A DNA stretch of 64,000 nucleotides, taken from NCBI GenBank assembly GCA_905116865.2, contig CAJHNH020008543.1, positions 690,106 to 754,105 of the forward strand. Direction: 5' to 3'. A program made the translations under genes and the position numbers. Below the pieces are notes generated by a model that was not told the origin of the DNA, did no database searches, and saw only the letters and a program-made list of their open reading frames with translations. Origin of the DNA: Candidula unifasciata (Eukaryota; Mollusca; Gastropoda; Stylommatophora; Geomitridae). Below are positions 52,121-63,790 of the stretch, piece by piece (positions within the stretch are counted from its first letter, which is position 1; every line of letters starts with the position of its first letter).

Positions 52121-52173
52121 AGAAACCAAGAATGCTTTGTTGATTCATTAAAACTGTCTTCAAGTATCGCAGA
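52121..52173 (+). repeat. Junction sequence shared with 53748-53806
   Basis: AAACCAAGAATGCTTTGTTG then AAGTATCGCAGACAGGGGGT. Confidence 0.6.
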
Positions 52174-52676
52174 CAGGGGGTGACTGCAGTCAAGCTAATT
52201 ATCAAGAGCAGACGGGGGGTGACTGCAGTCAAGCTAATTATCAAGAGCAGACAGGGGGTGATTGCAGTCAAGCTAGTTAATGAGAGCAGACAGGGGGTGA
52301 TTGCAGTCAAGCTAGTTAATGAGAGCAGACAGGGGGTGACTGCAGTCAAGCTAGTTAATGAGAGCAGACAGGGGGTGATTGCAGTCAAGCTAGTTAATGA
52401 GAGCAGACAGGGGGTGATTGCAGTCAAGCTAATTATTAAGAGCAGACAGGGGGTGACTGCAGTCAAGCTAGTTAACGAGAGCAGACAGGGGGTGACTGCA
52501 GTCAAGCTAATTATCAAGAGCAGACAGGGGGTGACTGCAGTCAAGCTAGTTAACGAGAGCAGACAGGGGGTGACTGCAGTCAAGCTAATTATCAAGAGCA
52601 GACAGGGGGTGATTGCAGTCAAGCTAGTTATCAAGAGCAGACAGGGGGTGACTGCAGTCAAGCTAGTTATCAACAA
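52174..52676 (+). repeat. 39-bp minisatellite, about 13 copies
   Basis: Units of AGCAGACAGGGGGTGACTGC followed by AGTCAAGCTAGTTATCAAG. Frames stay open on both strands because 39 is divisible by 3. Confidence 0.95.
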
Positions 52677-53162
52677 ATGAATATACTGAACAGTGATGGT
52701 GTGTGTGGGGGGGGGGGGGGGGGAACTGATGGAGACAATCAAACATACATTTTGGCTGAAACCTTCACAGATCTCCACCATATGGGAAATGGTGTCTAGG
52801 ATTCTTTATAGTGATGTTTGTTGATAAGGCTTCTGTCGGAATATTTGATTGTTCCTGTGGCTTTCTAGTCCCGAGTTCAGTATATTCATTTGTTGTCTCA
52901 GAGTAGACAGAGATTGGCAACAGTTACTGTTGCTTTGTAACGCACAAGATCTTACAGATTGTGACAGAGTTCAAACATGTATGATTATGTTTCCAATCCT
53001 TGTTATATTTTTATTTTTATATAGACATTGCATAATTTTATGGTCATATTTTTATGATGTATCTTTTGTCTCACCAACTGTTGTTTTAATACAGACTTTG
53101 CCAGATTATTCTGTTCTCTGAATACATTTGTCCATTGTTGATTAAGTGTACACATTTTGTGC

Positions 53163-53663
53163 TGTTAGGTCAGAGATGGCCAACGTGCCGAATGCGGTCT
53201 ACATGACCATGTTCAATCATGCGAGGCAGCCCACAGTGGTCTGTGTCTTTTCAATTCATAAATCACTGTTAGTCTCGTTAGAGACCTATAAAGACACCTG
53301 GGAGGTTGTTGCACAAGACTGGACTGCATGGCCAACAGCCATCCAAAGAGACACAGCGACATGTGAGACATCTAGAAAAAACAGCAGACAGACTAGTGAG
53401 ACCCCTATAACAGGTCCTTTACCTACAGACACTGTTCCCTACCCTCAATGCTCTAGATCCTTCCGGACCCATAAGTAATCCCTGACAATCAACTACAGCT
53501 TTATGACAGATGAAAAAATAGTGGTTAGCATCACTTGTGACAACAACATGAAGTAGTATTCTGTGTTATACATAGACTCTTTAAAAGTCGACTGAATTTT
53601 GAAATGAAAAGTAGTTCTCCAACCTAAATGAAAAAGTCAATGTTGGCCACCACTGATCTAACA
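53163..53663. mobile_element. hAT-like element with GGCCAAC termini
   Basis: Left TGTTAGGTCAGAGATGGCCA, reversed right TGTTAGATCAGTGGTGGCCA. No transposase; a possible 8-bp duplication is obscured by extended inverted symmetry. Confidence 0.6.
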
Positions 53664-53747
53664 TATTGTATTTTATGGACATATGTCATCTGTAACTAAA
53701 ATGTTGTGTCTTGTGGGATTACCTCCTATGTGATGTTGAAAAAACAA

Positions 53748-53806
53748 ACCAAGAATGCATTGTTGATGCCTCAAACCTGTCTCAGAGTATCGCAGACAGA
53801 GGGTTT
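53748..53806 (+). repeat. Junction sequence, second copy
   Basis: ACCAAGAATGCATTGTTGAT then GAGTATCGCAGACAGAGGGT. Confidence 0.55.
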
Positions 53807-53864
53807 TTATGCGTCAGTGCCCCAGTAAAAATGACCAACATTGTTGGAACACCTCAAGTCTTGT

Positions 53865-56405
53865 GCACCATCTGGTGGGAGATTTCATGTCTCCTGTAAA
53901 ACACTGACCTATTGTTTGAGAAACATCTAAAGTCTGTTGTCTCACTCTGTACCTGTTGTGACATTAACTGCCTCCTGTAAAACACGGACCTACTGTATGA
54001 GAATATGTGTAAAGTCTGGTTTTCCACCTGGTGGGAGATTTCATGTCTCCTGTAAAACAATGACCTATTGTTTGAGAAACATCTAAAGTCTGTTGTCTTA
54101 CTCTGTACCTGTTGTGACATTACCTGCCTACTGTAAAACAATGACCTATTGTTTTAGAAACTTCTATCTAAAGTCAGTTGTCTCACTCTGTAGCTGCCTA
54201 CTGTAAAACACGGACCTACTGTATGAGAATATCGGTAAAGTATGGTTTTCCACCTGGTGTGAGATTACATGTCTCCTGTAAAACACGGAACTAATTTAGG
54301 AGAATATCTGAAAAGTCTGGTTTTCCACCTGATGGGAGACTGCATGTCTCCTGTAAAACATGAAACTACTGTATGAGAATATCTATAAAGTCTAGTTTTT
54401 CACCTCGTGTGAGATTACCTGTCTCCTGTAAAACACATAACTACTTTATGAGAAACATCTTAAATATGGTTTCTTTTCCTCTACCTAGAGTGAGATTACC
54501 TGTCTCATGTAAGACACTGGCCTACTGTGTGAGAAACATTTCATGTCTGGTGTCCCACACTCTACTTAGTGTGAGATTACGTCTCCTGTAAGACACTGAC
54601 CTATTGTATGAGAAACATCTCATGTCTGGTGTCCCACCCTCTACCAAGTGAGATTACATGTCTCCTGTAAGACACTGACCTATTGTATGAGAAACATGTC
54701 TGGTGTCCCACCCTCTACCTAGTGAGATTACATGTCTCTTGTAAGACACTGGCCTATTGAATAAGTAACATGTCTGGTGTCCCACCCTCTACCCAGTGTG
54801 AGATTACATGCCTCCTGTAAGACACTTACCTACTGTATGAGAAACATTTCATGTCTGGTGTCCCACCCTCTACCTAGTGTGAGATTACATGTCTCCTGTA
54901 AGACATTGACCTACTGTATGAGAAACATGTCTGGTGTCCCACCCTCTACCTAGTGTGAGATTACATGTCTCCTGTAAGACACTGACCTATTTTATGAGAA
55001 ACATTTCATGTCTGGTGTCCCACCCTCTACCTATTGTGAGATTACATGTCTCCTGTAAGACACTGACCTATTTTATGAGAAACATTTTATGTCTGGTGTC
55101 CCACCCTCTACCTAGTGTGAGATTACATGTCTCATGTAAGACACTGACCTACTGTATGAGAAACATCTCATGTCTGGTGTCCCACCCTCTACCTAGTGTG
55201 AGATTACATCTTCTGTAAGACACTGACCTACTGTGTGAGAAACATCTCATGTCTGGTGTCCCACCCTCTACCTAGTGAGATTACATGTCTCCTGTAAGAC
55301 ATTGACCTATTGAATAAGAAACATGTCTGGTGTCCCACCCTCTACCTAGTGTGAGATTACATGTCTCCTGTAAGACACTTACCTACTGTATGAGAAACAT
55401 TTCATGTCTGGTGTCCTACCCTCTACCTAGTGAGATTACATGTCTCCTGTAAGACATTGACCTATTGTATGAGAAACATGTCTGGTGTCGCATCCTCTAC
55501 CTAGTGTGAGATTACATGTCTCCTGCAAGACATTGACCTATTGTATGAGAAACATGTCTGGTGTCTCACCCTCTACCTAGTGTGAGGTTACATGACTCCT
55601 GTAAGACACTGACCTATTTTATGAGAAACATCTCATGTCTGGTGTCCCACCCTCTACCTAGTGTGAGATTACATCTTCTGTAAGAGACTGACCTATTGTA
55701 TGAGAAACATGTCTGGTGTCCCACCCTCTACCTAGTGTGAGATTACATGTCTCCTGTAAGACACTGACCTATTTTATGAGAAACATGTCTGGTGTCCCAC
55801 CCTCTACCTAGTGTGAGATTACATGTCTCCTGTAAGACACTGACCTATTGTATGAGAAACATCTCATGTCTGGTGTCCGACCCTCTACCTAGTGTGAGAT
55901 TACATGTCTCCTGTAAGACACTGACCTATTGAATGAGAAACATCTCATGTCTGGTGTCCTACCCTCTACCTAGTGTGAGATTACATGTCTCCTGTAAGAC
56001 ACTGACCTATTGTATGAGAAACATCTTATGTCTGGTGTTCCACCCTCTAACTAGTGTGAGATTACATGTCTCCTGTAAGACACTGACCTATTTTATGAGA
56101 AACATCTCATGTCTGGTGTCCTACCCTCTACCTAGTGTGAGATTACATGTCTCCTGTAACACACTGACCTATTGTATGAGAAACACCTCATGTCTGGTGT
56201 TCCACCCTTTACCTAGTGTGAGATTACATGTCTCCTGTAGGACACTGACCTATTGTATAAGAAACATCTTATGTCTGGTGTCCCACCCTCTACCTAGTGT
56301 GAGATTACATGTCTCCTGTAGGACACTGACCTATTGTATGAGAAACATCTCATGTCTGGTGTCCGACCCTCTACCTAGTGTGAGATTAATTGCATGTCTG
56401 CTGTG
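53865..56405 (+). repeat. 81-bp satellite array, about 30 units
   Basis: Unit CACCCTCTACCTAGTGTGAG, ATTACATGTCTCCTGTAAGA, CACTGACCTATTGTATGAGA, AACATCTCATGTCTGGTGTC. Shorter units lose CTCAT (5 bp) or GT (2 bp). Left units (53865-54480) are strongly diverged, right units (54600-56390) homogeneous. The apparent 168-residue frame is a by-product of the 81-bp period. Confidence 0.95.
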
Positions 56406-56409
56406 CGAC

Positions 56410-56990
56410 AAGGGTCACACTGATAATGGAGATAGCTAAGGTTTGGGAGAAAATATACAGATAACATGTCAAACTGGCATTGATAAAACTATAAATGCAG
56501 AACAAATAATATCACAGATCTAAGCATGCCAACATGTAAAACCTGTATTACTGATGTGCAAACTGGAATGAATTAAAGATACCACCCTCCACACTGAACA
56601 ATAGACCAAAATCTGGCATTTACTTTCACATATCACAATATATTTTAATGAACCAAAGATAATATTATTATTAATAATCTGTATCACTCACAATGTACCA
56701 AAGATTAATTTATCATCTGCATCTATCATCTTATACCCCGACATGTAGAAATATTCTGAGGTCATGTTCAGTACTTCCTCTTCTATCATCAAGATAATAA
56801 TCTCTTAGATTTCTCTTGTCCTACAGTGTAAAGGTATCCTGTGTCTTGCTTACTCTTTTCTCATTCACACTTGGTTGCAGGGCTGCACCAAAGACTTATT
56901 TTATGTTAACATTATTACACACATAGAGATCAAAAGAGACTGAATACCTGGTGGAACTAGTTCAATAAGTTGAAGGAGGGAATATGTTTA
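56410..56990. other. Intergenic stretch, nothing recognised
   Basis: AT-rich sequence after the satellite; no feature that I can support. Confidence 0.45.
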
Positions 56991-56993
56991 ATC

Positions 56994-57494
56994 TACAGGA
57001 TCTTCTCGACTTACAGGTCGCAGGTCAAACTAGTTTTAAGTCTAATTTTTCAACACTATTTTCACTCGAGTAGTTTTAAAAATGTGACATAAAACACACA
57101 GATATGTATAATTATTGTACATAATGTGAAAAATACATATGTATATCACATCAATTCCCAAAACCTGTTGACCCTATCAATGTAGTTATCTTTCTTTACT
57201 TTTTGTGTGTGGTCAAAAGATCCTCGACATTAAGACTAACAGGTCCAGCAGGTCAAACTGGTTTTAAGTCAAATTTATTTTTTCAACACCATTTTTACTT
57301 AAGCGGTCATACAAATGTGACATAAAATACACATATACAGATAATTTTTGTACATAGTGTGAAAAATATATATGTACTCTATAACATCAATTCCCAAAAC
57401 CTGTTGACCCTATCAATATAGTTATCTTTCTTTCTTTGTTTACTATTTGTGTGTGTGGTCATGTGCATAGGTCATAAGTCGAGGAGAAGGTGTA
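56994..57494. mobile_element. Tc1/mariner-like MITE with internal duplication
   Basis: Left TACAGGATCTTCTCGACTTA, reversed right TACACCTTCTCCTCGACTTA; TA at both ends fits the Tc1/mariner target. An internal block of about 235 bp (ATGTGACATAAAA..., CAATTCCCAAAACCTGTTGA...) is present twice. Confidence 0.6.
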
Positions 57495-57726
57495 CAAACA
57501 GAGTATAACGGCAGCAGTTAACATATATGCAGTGCAATGTCTGTTGTCGGAGAAGAATCATTTCCAGAGTGTAATGATGATGCATCCATTATTACACACT
57601 CGATAACGAATGAAACAGCAAACAGAATATATCTGGGTCATCTGTTCCTTGTCAACTGAAATAATGTCTATATGTGCATTGTCTTCTGTGCGAGGTCACA
57701 TGATGTCGACATTAGTAAATGGCCAA

Positions 57727-60700
57727 TTACACTATTTTATGCTCGGAGTGAGGATTGTGGGTAAATTCAAAATCTAGATGAACAAATGCCCGTTCAACTT
57801 CAGGCAAACTCTCCAGTCGATGCTGCAGGCTTTCCCCGATATCATGAGCTTCCCGTAAGATCATGTCTCCTGGCAGGACAATGTCCACCTCTACCAGAAA
57901 ATTGCTTCCAAAATGAAATGCCCGGACAGTGTCGATGTGCCGGATCTCCGGATGATGATTGACACACACCCAGGTAAGTTTGCTGAGTAAATCGGGTCTG
58001 GCTGTGTGTCCTGTTAACATTTTGATCTGTTCAGATCCTGTTTGCCACCAGTTGAACATGATATAGATACTGATAATGATGGCGCCCACGGGATCAACAA
58101 ATGCAAAACCATATTCTCCGGTGACAGACATGAAGTTCTGGGAGCCGAGGTAGCCGCAGATGATGGCTACCGTGTTGGACAGGACATCATTCCTGTGATC
58201 CTGGGCCAGAGCCTGGACGATGGCAGAGTTGACCCTTCTACAGACCAGCCACAGAACCAGTTTGATCACAACTGTGCTCCCAGATATCAAAAACGTAACT
58301 ACATCAACATTCGGCAGGGACGCCCCATCGCTGGCCAGGTGGATGATCTTCTCTACGGATTCTCGGATCAGCTGTAGAGAACATAGAGCCATAACCACAG
58401 ACAAAATAATCACGGCAACGGGCTCTAGTTTGGTGCGGCCTTGTGGGTAGTTGTACGGATCTCTATTTTTAACAGCTCTGGTCGCCCACCACATGATAAT
58501 ACCACTGAACAGATCTAAACAAGAGTCTACCAAACTAGAGATGATAGAAATAGATCCTGACAGAGCACTGGCGACAGCCTTGGCTATCAACAGGAGAATG
58601 TTAATGAACAGTGTGATTTTGGAAAACAAAGATGCCCGTTTGTAACTGGATCCAGGGTTAAAAGGTTGGATGTCAGTCTGCACGTCCAGGGCAATGTTCT
58701 CGAAAGCTGTGATCAGTTCATCCTGAGCCTTGTAATAGGACCGCAGACGGTTGGACTTGTGTTTGATGTTTGCTTCTTGTTTCTTGGAGCTGAAGAGTTC
58801 CACTGGCATCCTCCAACCACTCTTTTCATCTGTGGATACATAAGGTGCACCATAGAAGATTTCAGGTTCCTTTAGGACTCTATGTGTGCCGCATGTGTGT
58901 GTTCATTCCATAACAACATTCTACTTATAGATTCATTAACCTTATCCTGTAGACAGTTGCTTGGGGAAAAAAAATGTCTGACAAGTTACCTCATCAGACT
59001 AGGTAGATTGGTTTTAACCCTTTCACTGCTATGCATTCCTGCAGCCAACGTTGCCACTGAGCTAAGCAAGTTCACCGCTGAATCTCCCCCTGTGCTAAAT
59101 ACTTTTCATACCCCCCCCCCCCCCAAGCAAAAGATGTGTCGGCGGTGTGGTCTCTATTGTGTACACCTTAACCTATTCGCCTTAGGGAAGGTGGTGGTGG
59201 CTGCAATGCTGACAAATCAGATGCACTATGGCAGCACCAAGAAACACTTTTACAGAAAGGAAACACTAGAAACTAGACTTAATTGCCCAGTTTCACTAGG
59301 GATAATGAAAGAATATGTATCCATTACCAAGTCTTCTTTATCTTTGTCTGCACCGCTGCCGTATGTGCAGTAGAAACTCCATGATGGATCGAACACAAAA
59401 GTAGCCTTCCAGTCATTTGCAGGAACATTCTTTGAGCGTTCCTTACGTTCCTTGTAGGTGGATACTGCTAGACAAACTTTATTCTTCTGTTTTCTATTTT
59501 GTCATCATCTCCACTGTTGTCATGTGTTTAGTCAGCGCCCAGTGTGTATCTGAGGCTCTTAATGCCCCCCTGGCCCGTTCCACCACCCTCCAAACTTAAC
59601 CGACTAAGCCGCCGCTCCCTCAACAGGAAAGGGGGGGGGGGGGGGCCTAACAAAAGAACTGGTCTAGGAGAATTCGCACTGTTGGCAAACCCCCCCCCCC
59701 CCAATTTGATCGACAAATTTACTGTGGCTCCCACTTTAATCATAATTAGTTGTATTCCCTTTGTTTTTATTTTTTTATACATAATTACTTTGGTGATCTG
59801 TTACCGAAAATGCTAAGAGCTGAAAAAAGTCATGAAGGGGTTGAATGCAGGACCTTTCGATTGTAAGGCAGCTGTAATATCAAGTACATTAGAATTTCAC
59901 ATGATATTGAAGAAAATAAGACCAGTATTGTACAAGTGATGGACAGACATATTCATTATGCACCGACATGACAAAAAATTAAATTTTTTTTCTATACTAT
60001 ACAACAAACATTCCAGTTCTATAATCTGTCATAATCTTTGGTGCACTGAGTGAGTCCCTTTCAGCACTTTGCTGCAACAGCCTTCACACGGTCTTTGAAG
60101 GACAGGCTTCTATCAAAAGTGATTCCCAGGTACTAGAGTTTGCTGTCTCTTTTAATGTTATTTTAATTAACTGTCATGCTTTGGGTATTAGCTTTGGCAA
60201 TCCTATTGTCCTGAGAACTCCACAAAACAGCTGTCTTTTCTGGGTTAATGTCAGCACCCATCTCTACACACCAGTCAGGCACTTTGTCTACAGTTGCCTG
60301 TAGCTCTTCAGCAGTCTGATGCCCATCATTTCCCTGCCTATATGCAAGAGCATCATCTGAAAATGTCAATATCCTACCAACACCTACAGCTTCTAGTTCT
60401 GCAATCTTCCTTGTTACACACTGAAGAGTACTGGAGAAATTGCAGACCTCTGTGGTAATCCTGGGGTGATAGTACATAGCTAGAGTCCATGTATATGTTG
60501 AATCCAAACAGAAATGTTGTACCAAGACAAAGAACAACATATGTGCATGCAGGAGAGATGCAATCCAGTTCACCTGAACCCCGTTTTCATGACAGCAGAC
60601 AATAAAATATCATATCTAACTCCATTATAGACATCCTCAAGATCAAGTGCTGCCACTACTGTCTCCTGTCTATTCTGAAATCCTTCATAAACGTCAAAAG

Positions 60701-61375
60701 CAAAAGTGGCCATTTTTGACAGAGTATCTTTCCCTGGCCGGTACTACCCAAATCTTTTAGCAAAATCTCTTCTCTTTCCAAAAATGTTTACAGTTTAATA
60801 GCAATAATCTTTTCTAACACCATGCAAAAAGTAAGGTTCCTAGTCGAACGTGTTTACACTTCATCTTTACATTTGAGATGGAGGCAGCCCATTTTTACAC
60901 CACCATTTGCCAGATGCCTCTAAAGAACATTGATTGAGGTAAGAATTGACAGTTCATCAGTGGGGACATTCCCATAAGTGCCCCATATTCAGCAGCCAAT
61001 TTCGATGATACCAGTATATCTAAAGAATGTATTTTAACATACATAAATCTGACAGTATGCAAATCAGGCATTCACAGCTGGTCTTTTCCGGCCCTTTACC
61101 CCTATTTGAGCATAGACCCTCAACTAACTCAAGACGCCACGTCATCCTATTTTGTGCTATCATTTGCACTCATCCTATGCCTTCCCCACCATTTCAATTT
61201 CACTATCTATCTGCCAACTGTGTGCTTTGGTCTGCCTTTATTTCTTTGACCCTGTGGGTTCCAGTGCAAACACATTCTGGCTGTGTCTTCATCACATCAC
61301 AGCTTGGTGTCGTTAAGATAACTCACCTCCTCGGATGCTGGTATGCTGGGGAGCCACCTCCGTCATGAGGATCAT
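57727..61375 (-). CDS. Cation diffusion facilitator (Mn-type CDF/MTP-like) transporter
   Basis: Membrane exporter of divalent cations in exchange for protons. The large terminal exon is 58829-57727 (stop TAA 57729-57727). Counting from its internal MPVEL methionine there are 360 residues: a basic N-terminus, about six hydrophobic segments (roughly 63-85, 87-110, 130-148, 168-190, 208-222, 236-254), then a soluble C-terminal domain with HFGSNFLVEVDIVLP and AHDIGESLQHRLESLPEVERAFVHLD. Metal-site motifs are DSCLD (95-99) in TM2 and DHRND (204-208) in TM5; a DxxxD pair is the established hallmark of Mn-CDFs, whereas zinc members have His. The exon opens at an acceptor (CCACAG) in phase 1. A candidate first coding exon at 61375-61327 (MILMTEVAPQHTSIRG, donor GTGAGT) ends in phase 1 and joins to give ...SIRGDEKSGWRMPVEL, 383 residues. 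The terminal exon is secure; the first exon is inference. The intron holds a LINE RT remnant on the same strand. Confidence 0.9.
59010..59840. other. CDF intron, 3' half: poly(C/G) runs, possible TTAA-type MITE
   Basis: TTTTAACCCTTTCACTGC at 59012 and reversed TTCAACCCCTTCATGAC at 59840 could be weak terminal repeats. G/C homopolymers occur at 59109-59123, 59633-59646 and 59690-59702. Confidence 0.3.
60050..60850 (-). pseudogene. LINE reverse transcriptase remnant
   Basis: The minus strand shows RT motif A-like ALDLEDVYNGV, then ITPGLPQ.SAISPVLF-like sequence, ILTFSDDALAYRQGNDGHQT (FxDD box), ADINPEKTAVLWSS and YLGITFDRSLSFKDRVKAVA. Frameshifts and stops between blocks mark it as dead. Confidence 0.85.
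61070..61265 (-). repeat. LINE 3'-region repeat copy
   Basis: CCTCAACTAACTCAAGACGC and GCACTCATCCTATGCC resemble 61540-61600 and 45590-45660. Confidence 0.45.
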
Positions 61376-61440
61376 CCTCCCTTCATGCTTCACTGCTCGT
61401 CCCAGCAAAAAGCTCAGCTCTACAAACTCTTGGTCCACCT
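61327..61440 (-). CDS. Candidate first coding exon of the CDF transporter
   Basis: Bounded by an acceptor-like TTACAG at about 61441 and a strong donor GTGAGT (61326-61321). The frame is open across the whole block (VDQEFVELSFLLGRAVKHEG...). The two clustered methionines at 61375 and 61366 are the likely starts. The exon leaves one base over, exactly what the 58829 acceptor needs. The part upstream of the methionines may be 5'UTR, or may be coding if the true start lies further upstream. Confidence 0.6.
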
Positions 61441-61489
61441 GTAAGGAAGACAAACCAGTCAGGGAAAAACTATTGAAATACACATACCT

Positions 61490-61870
61490 GCTCATGCAAT
61501 CTTATTCCTCTTCTCCTTTTGTCCTTCATCCCCCAATGGAACACAGGCGCTCAACTAACTAACTTTAAGTCATCTTATCTTTTGCTGTCTCATATAGGTC
61601 ACCCCCCCCCCCCCCCCCCCCCCCCACCATCTTTTTAAACTTCACTTTCTAGTTCTGTTCTCCATTTGAGGGGGGGGGGGGGGGCCTTTATTTTTATGAC
61701 CCTGTTGGTCCCAGTGTACAACATTCTAGTGATATTGTTCTCATGTTTTCTCAATGTGTAACCTATCCAATACCAGCTTCTTTTCTTCACATCCTGATTC
61801 ACTGGAATTTGTTTAGTTCTCTCCTGAAGCACCACATTAGTGATGATCATGCAATTTAATTCCTTTTATT
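61490..61870 (-). pseudogene. LINE ORF2 3'-end remnant
   Basis: The minus strand reads ERTKQIPVNQDVKKRSWYWI then GYTLRKHENNITRMLYTGTN, a poly(C/G)-interrupted basic segment, KWRTELESEV and 3' sequence to about 61490. Lies just upstream of the CDF start. Confidence 0.75.
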
Positions 61871-61879
61871 CTGCTCAGG

Positions 61880-62380
61880 CACCATTTCATAAATGTTTGT
61901 AGTTTATTATTAAAGTGATTTTTTCTTCTTTCAGCTCAACACAGCAGTACTGATCTGACACTAGGGCTAAATGTTTCAAGTTTAGTCATATTTTAATTTT
62001 TGTTGACCCCCACAAATTTCATAGTGTTAACTCCACTGGCCTACAGTATTCCTATTTTAATATCCTATCAGTTCCCCTCTTACTAATGTGTTAAAATACT
62101 TCTGTGTCATTCACTCTTTTGTTTCAGCTCCACAGTGGTCCTACAGTTTTATACCAAGTTGGAATAAACATGTGGCCGCTTGCGGGGATGTTACTTGACC
62201 ATCACCTTGTCCTGATTTGATTAAGTCACACAAAACTTCAGATAAAGGTTGTCCCAAAACAAATAAATGCCGCTGTGGTGTGAAGTGTAAGGTCTCAATA
62301 TACTGTATGTCGTGACATTTGAGATAGGGTGATCAGTTCCTTTCCTCATTGATTTCCCTTCCCAGACTTCTTTGCATTCA
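61880..62380. other. Intergenic stretch, nothing recognised
   Basis: No exon, RNA gene or supported repeat. Confidence 0.4.
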
Positions 62381-62384
62381 CTCA

Positions 62385-62545
62385 TTTGTGTGCAGTCCGT
62401 TGGTTCCTTGCCTCTCAGGCAGATGCACTCCAACTTCAAAGGAAGCTCCCAATTAGTCGACTCTTATGACATGCTTTTGGGTAGGCAGTGGGTCTATTCT
62501 TGTTTGCCCTATAATGGGGCCCCGGAACACACATGGAACCTTTCC
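62385..62545 (-). repeat. Family A SINE-like element, head part
   Basis: On the plus strand TGCAGTCCGTTGGTTCCTTG to ATAATGGGGCCCCGGAACAC. Confidence 0.75.
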
Positions 62546-62609
62546 AGACAATTCTGTAGATTATCTCTTATCCATTTTAAGTCCGTTTTTTTCCTTCGCC
62601 ATTAAAAAG

Positions 62610-62690
62610 GCAGTTGGCACAATGTGTTGTGATTTACAGCTTGGCTGCGACATCCGTGCCTTTCAGCCAACATATTCGGTTTCAGCGATC
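62610..62690 (+). repeat. Repeat E fragment
   Basis: GATTTACAGCTTGGCTGCGA then CCTTTCAGCCAACATATTCG. Confidence 0.55.
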
Positions 62691-62884
62691 CTCTAATTTG
62701 TTGCTTTGTTACAGGGCAGTGGGCCGTAACCTTTCCCTCCAAAATGGGGCCCAAGAAGCCAGGTGGGGGATAAAGGGTTCAAAAACATGTTGGAAGAAAC
62801 CTAAGTTCTACAGGATACTCAATAACAGGGAGGCATTTGAGCATGAGCAGCTGCACAGGACAGCATATCTATGAGGGTGCAAAA

Positions 62885-63000
62885 TGTAAAGTAAAGGACC
62901 CTTTTCCATGCCTTCAGGTGTACTGGTCATTTAGGGCTAGACCTATATTTTATAGATCACTCGGCACTTGGCGGGTGATGTAGTAAACATCCTTCAGGTC
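62885..63000 (-). repeat. Family C SINE 3' part
   Basis: On the plus strand GTAAAGTAAAGGACCCTTTT then AGGGCTAGACCTATATTT. Confidence 0.6.
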
Positions 63001-63164
63001 CGCAGCAACACCACAGCAACTCCCTGGCAAAATCTAACCTGTTGTAAAAGGACTAAATTAAAAGTTTCTGTGATTATTTTCTGTGTGGTTATCGTATTTA
63101 TCCAATATATCTGTCTTTAGAATAAATTTTTTTTTTTTACTTTCACATTTGTTTTATGGAAGCT

Positions 63165-63415
63165 GCTGTGGTGTAGCCTGTGAAGGTCGTGGGTTCAGGT
63201 CCTAATGCAGCAGCACTGTTTTCAAAAATGACCTTGGCTCCTAGGTCAACCCAGCCTTGAGTGGGTACCAGGTAAAGATCCTGAGAAGTAAAAGTGGCAT
63301 GCAGGATGCTGACCACACCACCCACTAAGTGCTGATTGGTCTACAAAATACTGGTCTAGCCCTCTAATGCAAAATATGCCCAATGAGGTGGAAAAGGGTC
63401 TTTTACTTTTGCATT
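63165..63415 (+). repeat. Family C SINE, near full length
   Basis: TGTGGTGTAGCCTGTGAAGG, CAACCCAGCCTTGAGTGGGT, GAGAAGTAAAAGTGGCATGC, GAAAAGGGTCTTTTAC. Confidence 0.7.
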
Positions 63416-63559
63416 TCTTTGATCTGTTGTTTATTTAGTTAGGTTTCAGTACTTTAGTACAATTGTGCCAGGGCACTCTGGGTAAAAGAGAATAAACGAG
63501 AGGATTGGCTTGCTGGCAGGGCCACAGAAGGTACAGGACAAGCAATGGACGGGGTGATA

Positions 63560-63790
63560 TTCTCCACACTTTCAAGAAGACATGATGGATAAATGATTCA
63601 GGAGAAAATACTAAAAGAACTTCATCTAGACAAAAGAGGTGCTGCCAGACATAAACACTATACAGGCAGCCAAAGAAGAATAGTAAACCAACTAAGAACT
63701 GGTGGAATCCATCGCCACACAATGGATATACTGAAGATGGGATTCGAGTGCTTATGTGCAATGAGGATAATCTGTCGATTAACTAACTAA
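63560..63790 (+). pseudogene. LINE ORF2 C-terminal remnant
   Basis: LDKRGAARHKHYTGSQRRIV then NQLRTGGIHRHTMDILKMGF, an ORF2 ending like 8010-8190. Confidence 0.6.

Noticed and set aside
52116..52781. 221- and 166-residue frames on opposite strands
   Set aside because: 39-bp minisatellite artefact; both strands open simultaneously.
55933..56439. 168-residue frame with 27-residue repeats
   Set aside because: 81-bp satellite artefact; earlier units contain indels that break it.
58042..58450. Plus-strand frames of 111 and 76 residues
   Set aside because: Antisense shadows of the CDF exon.
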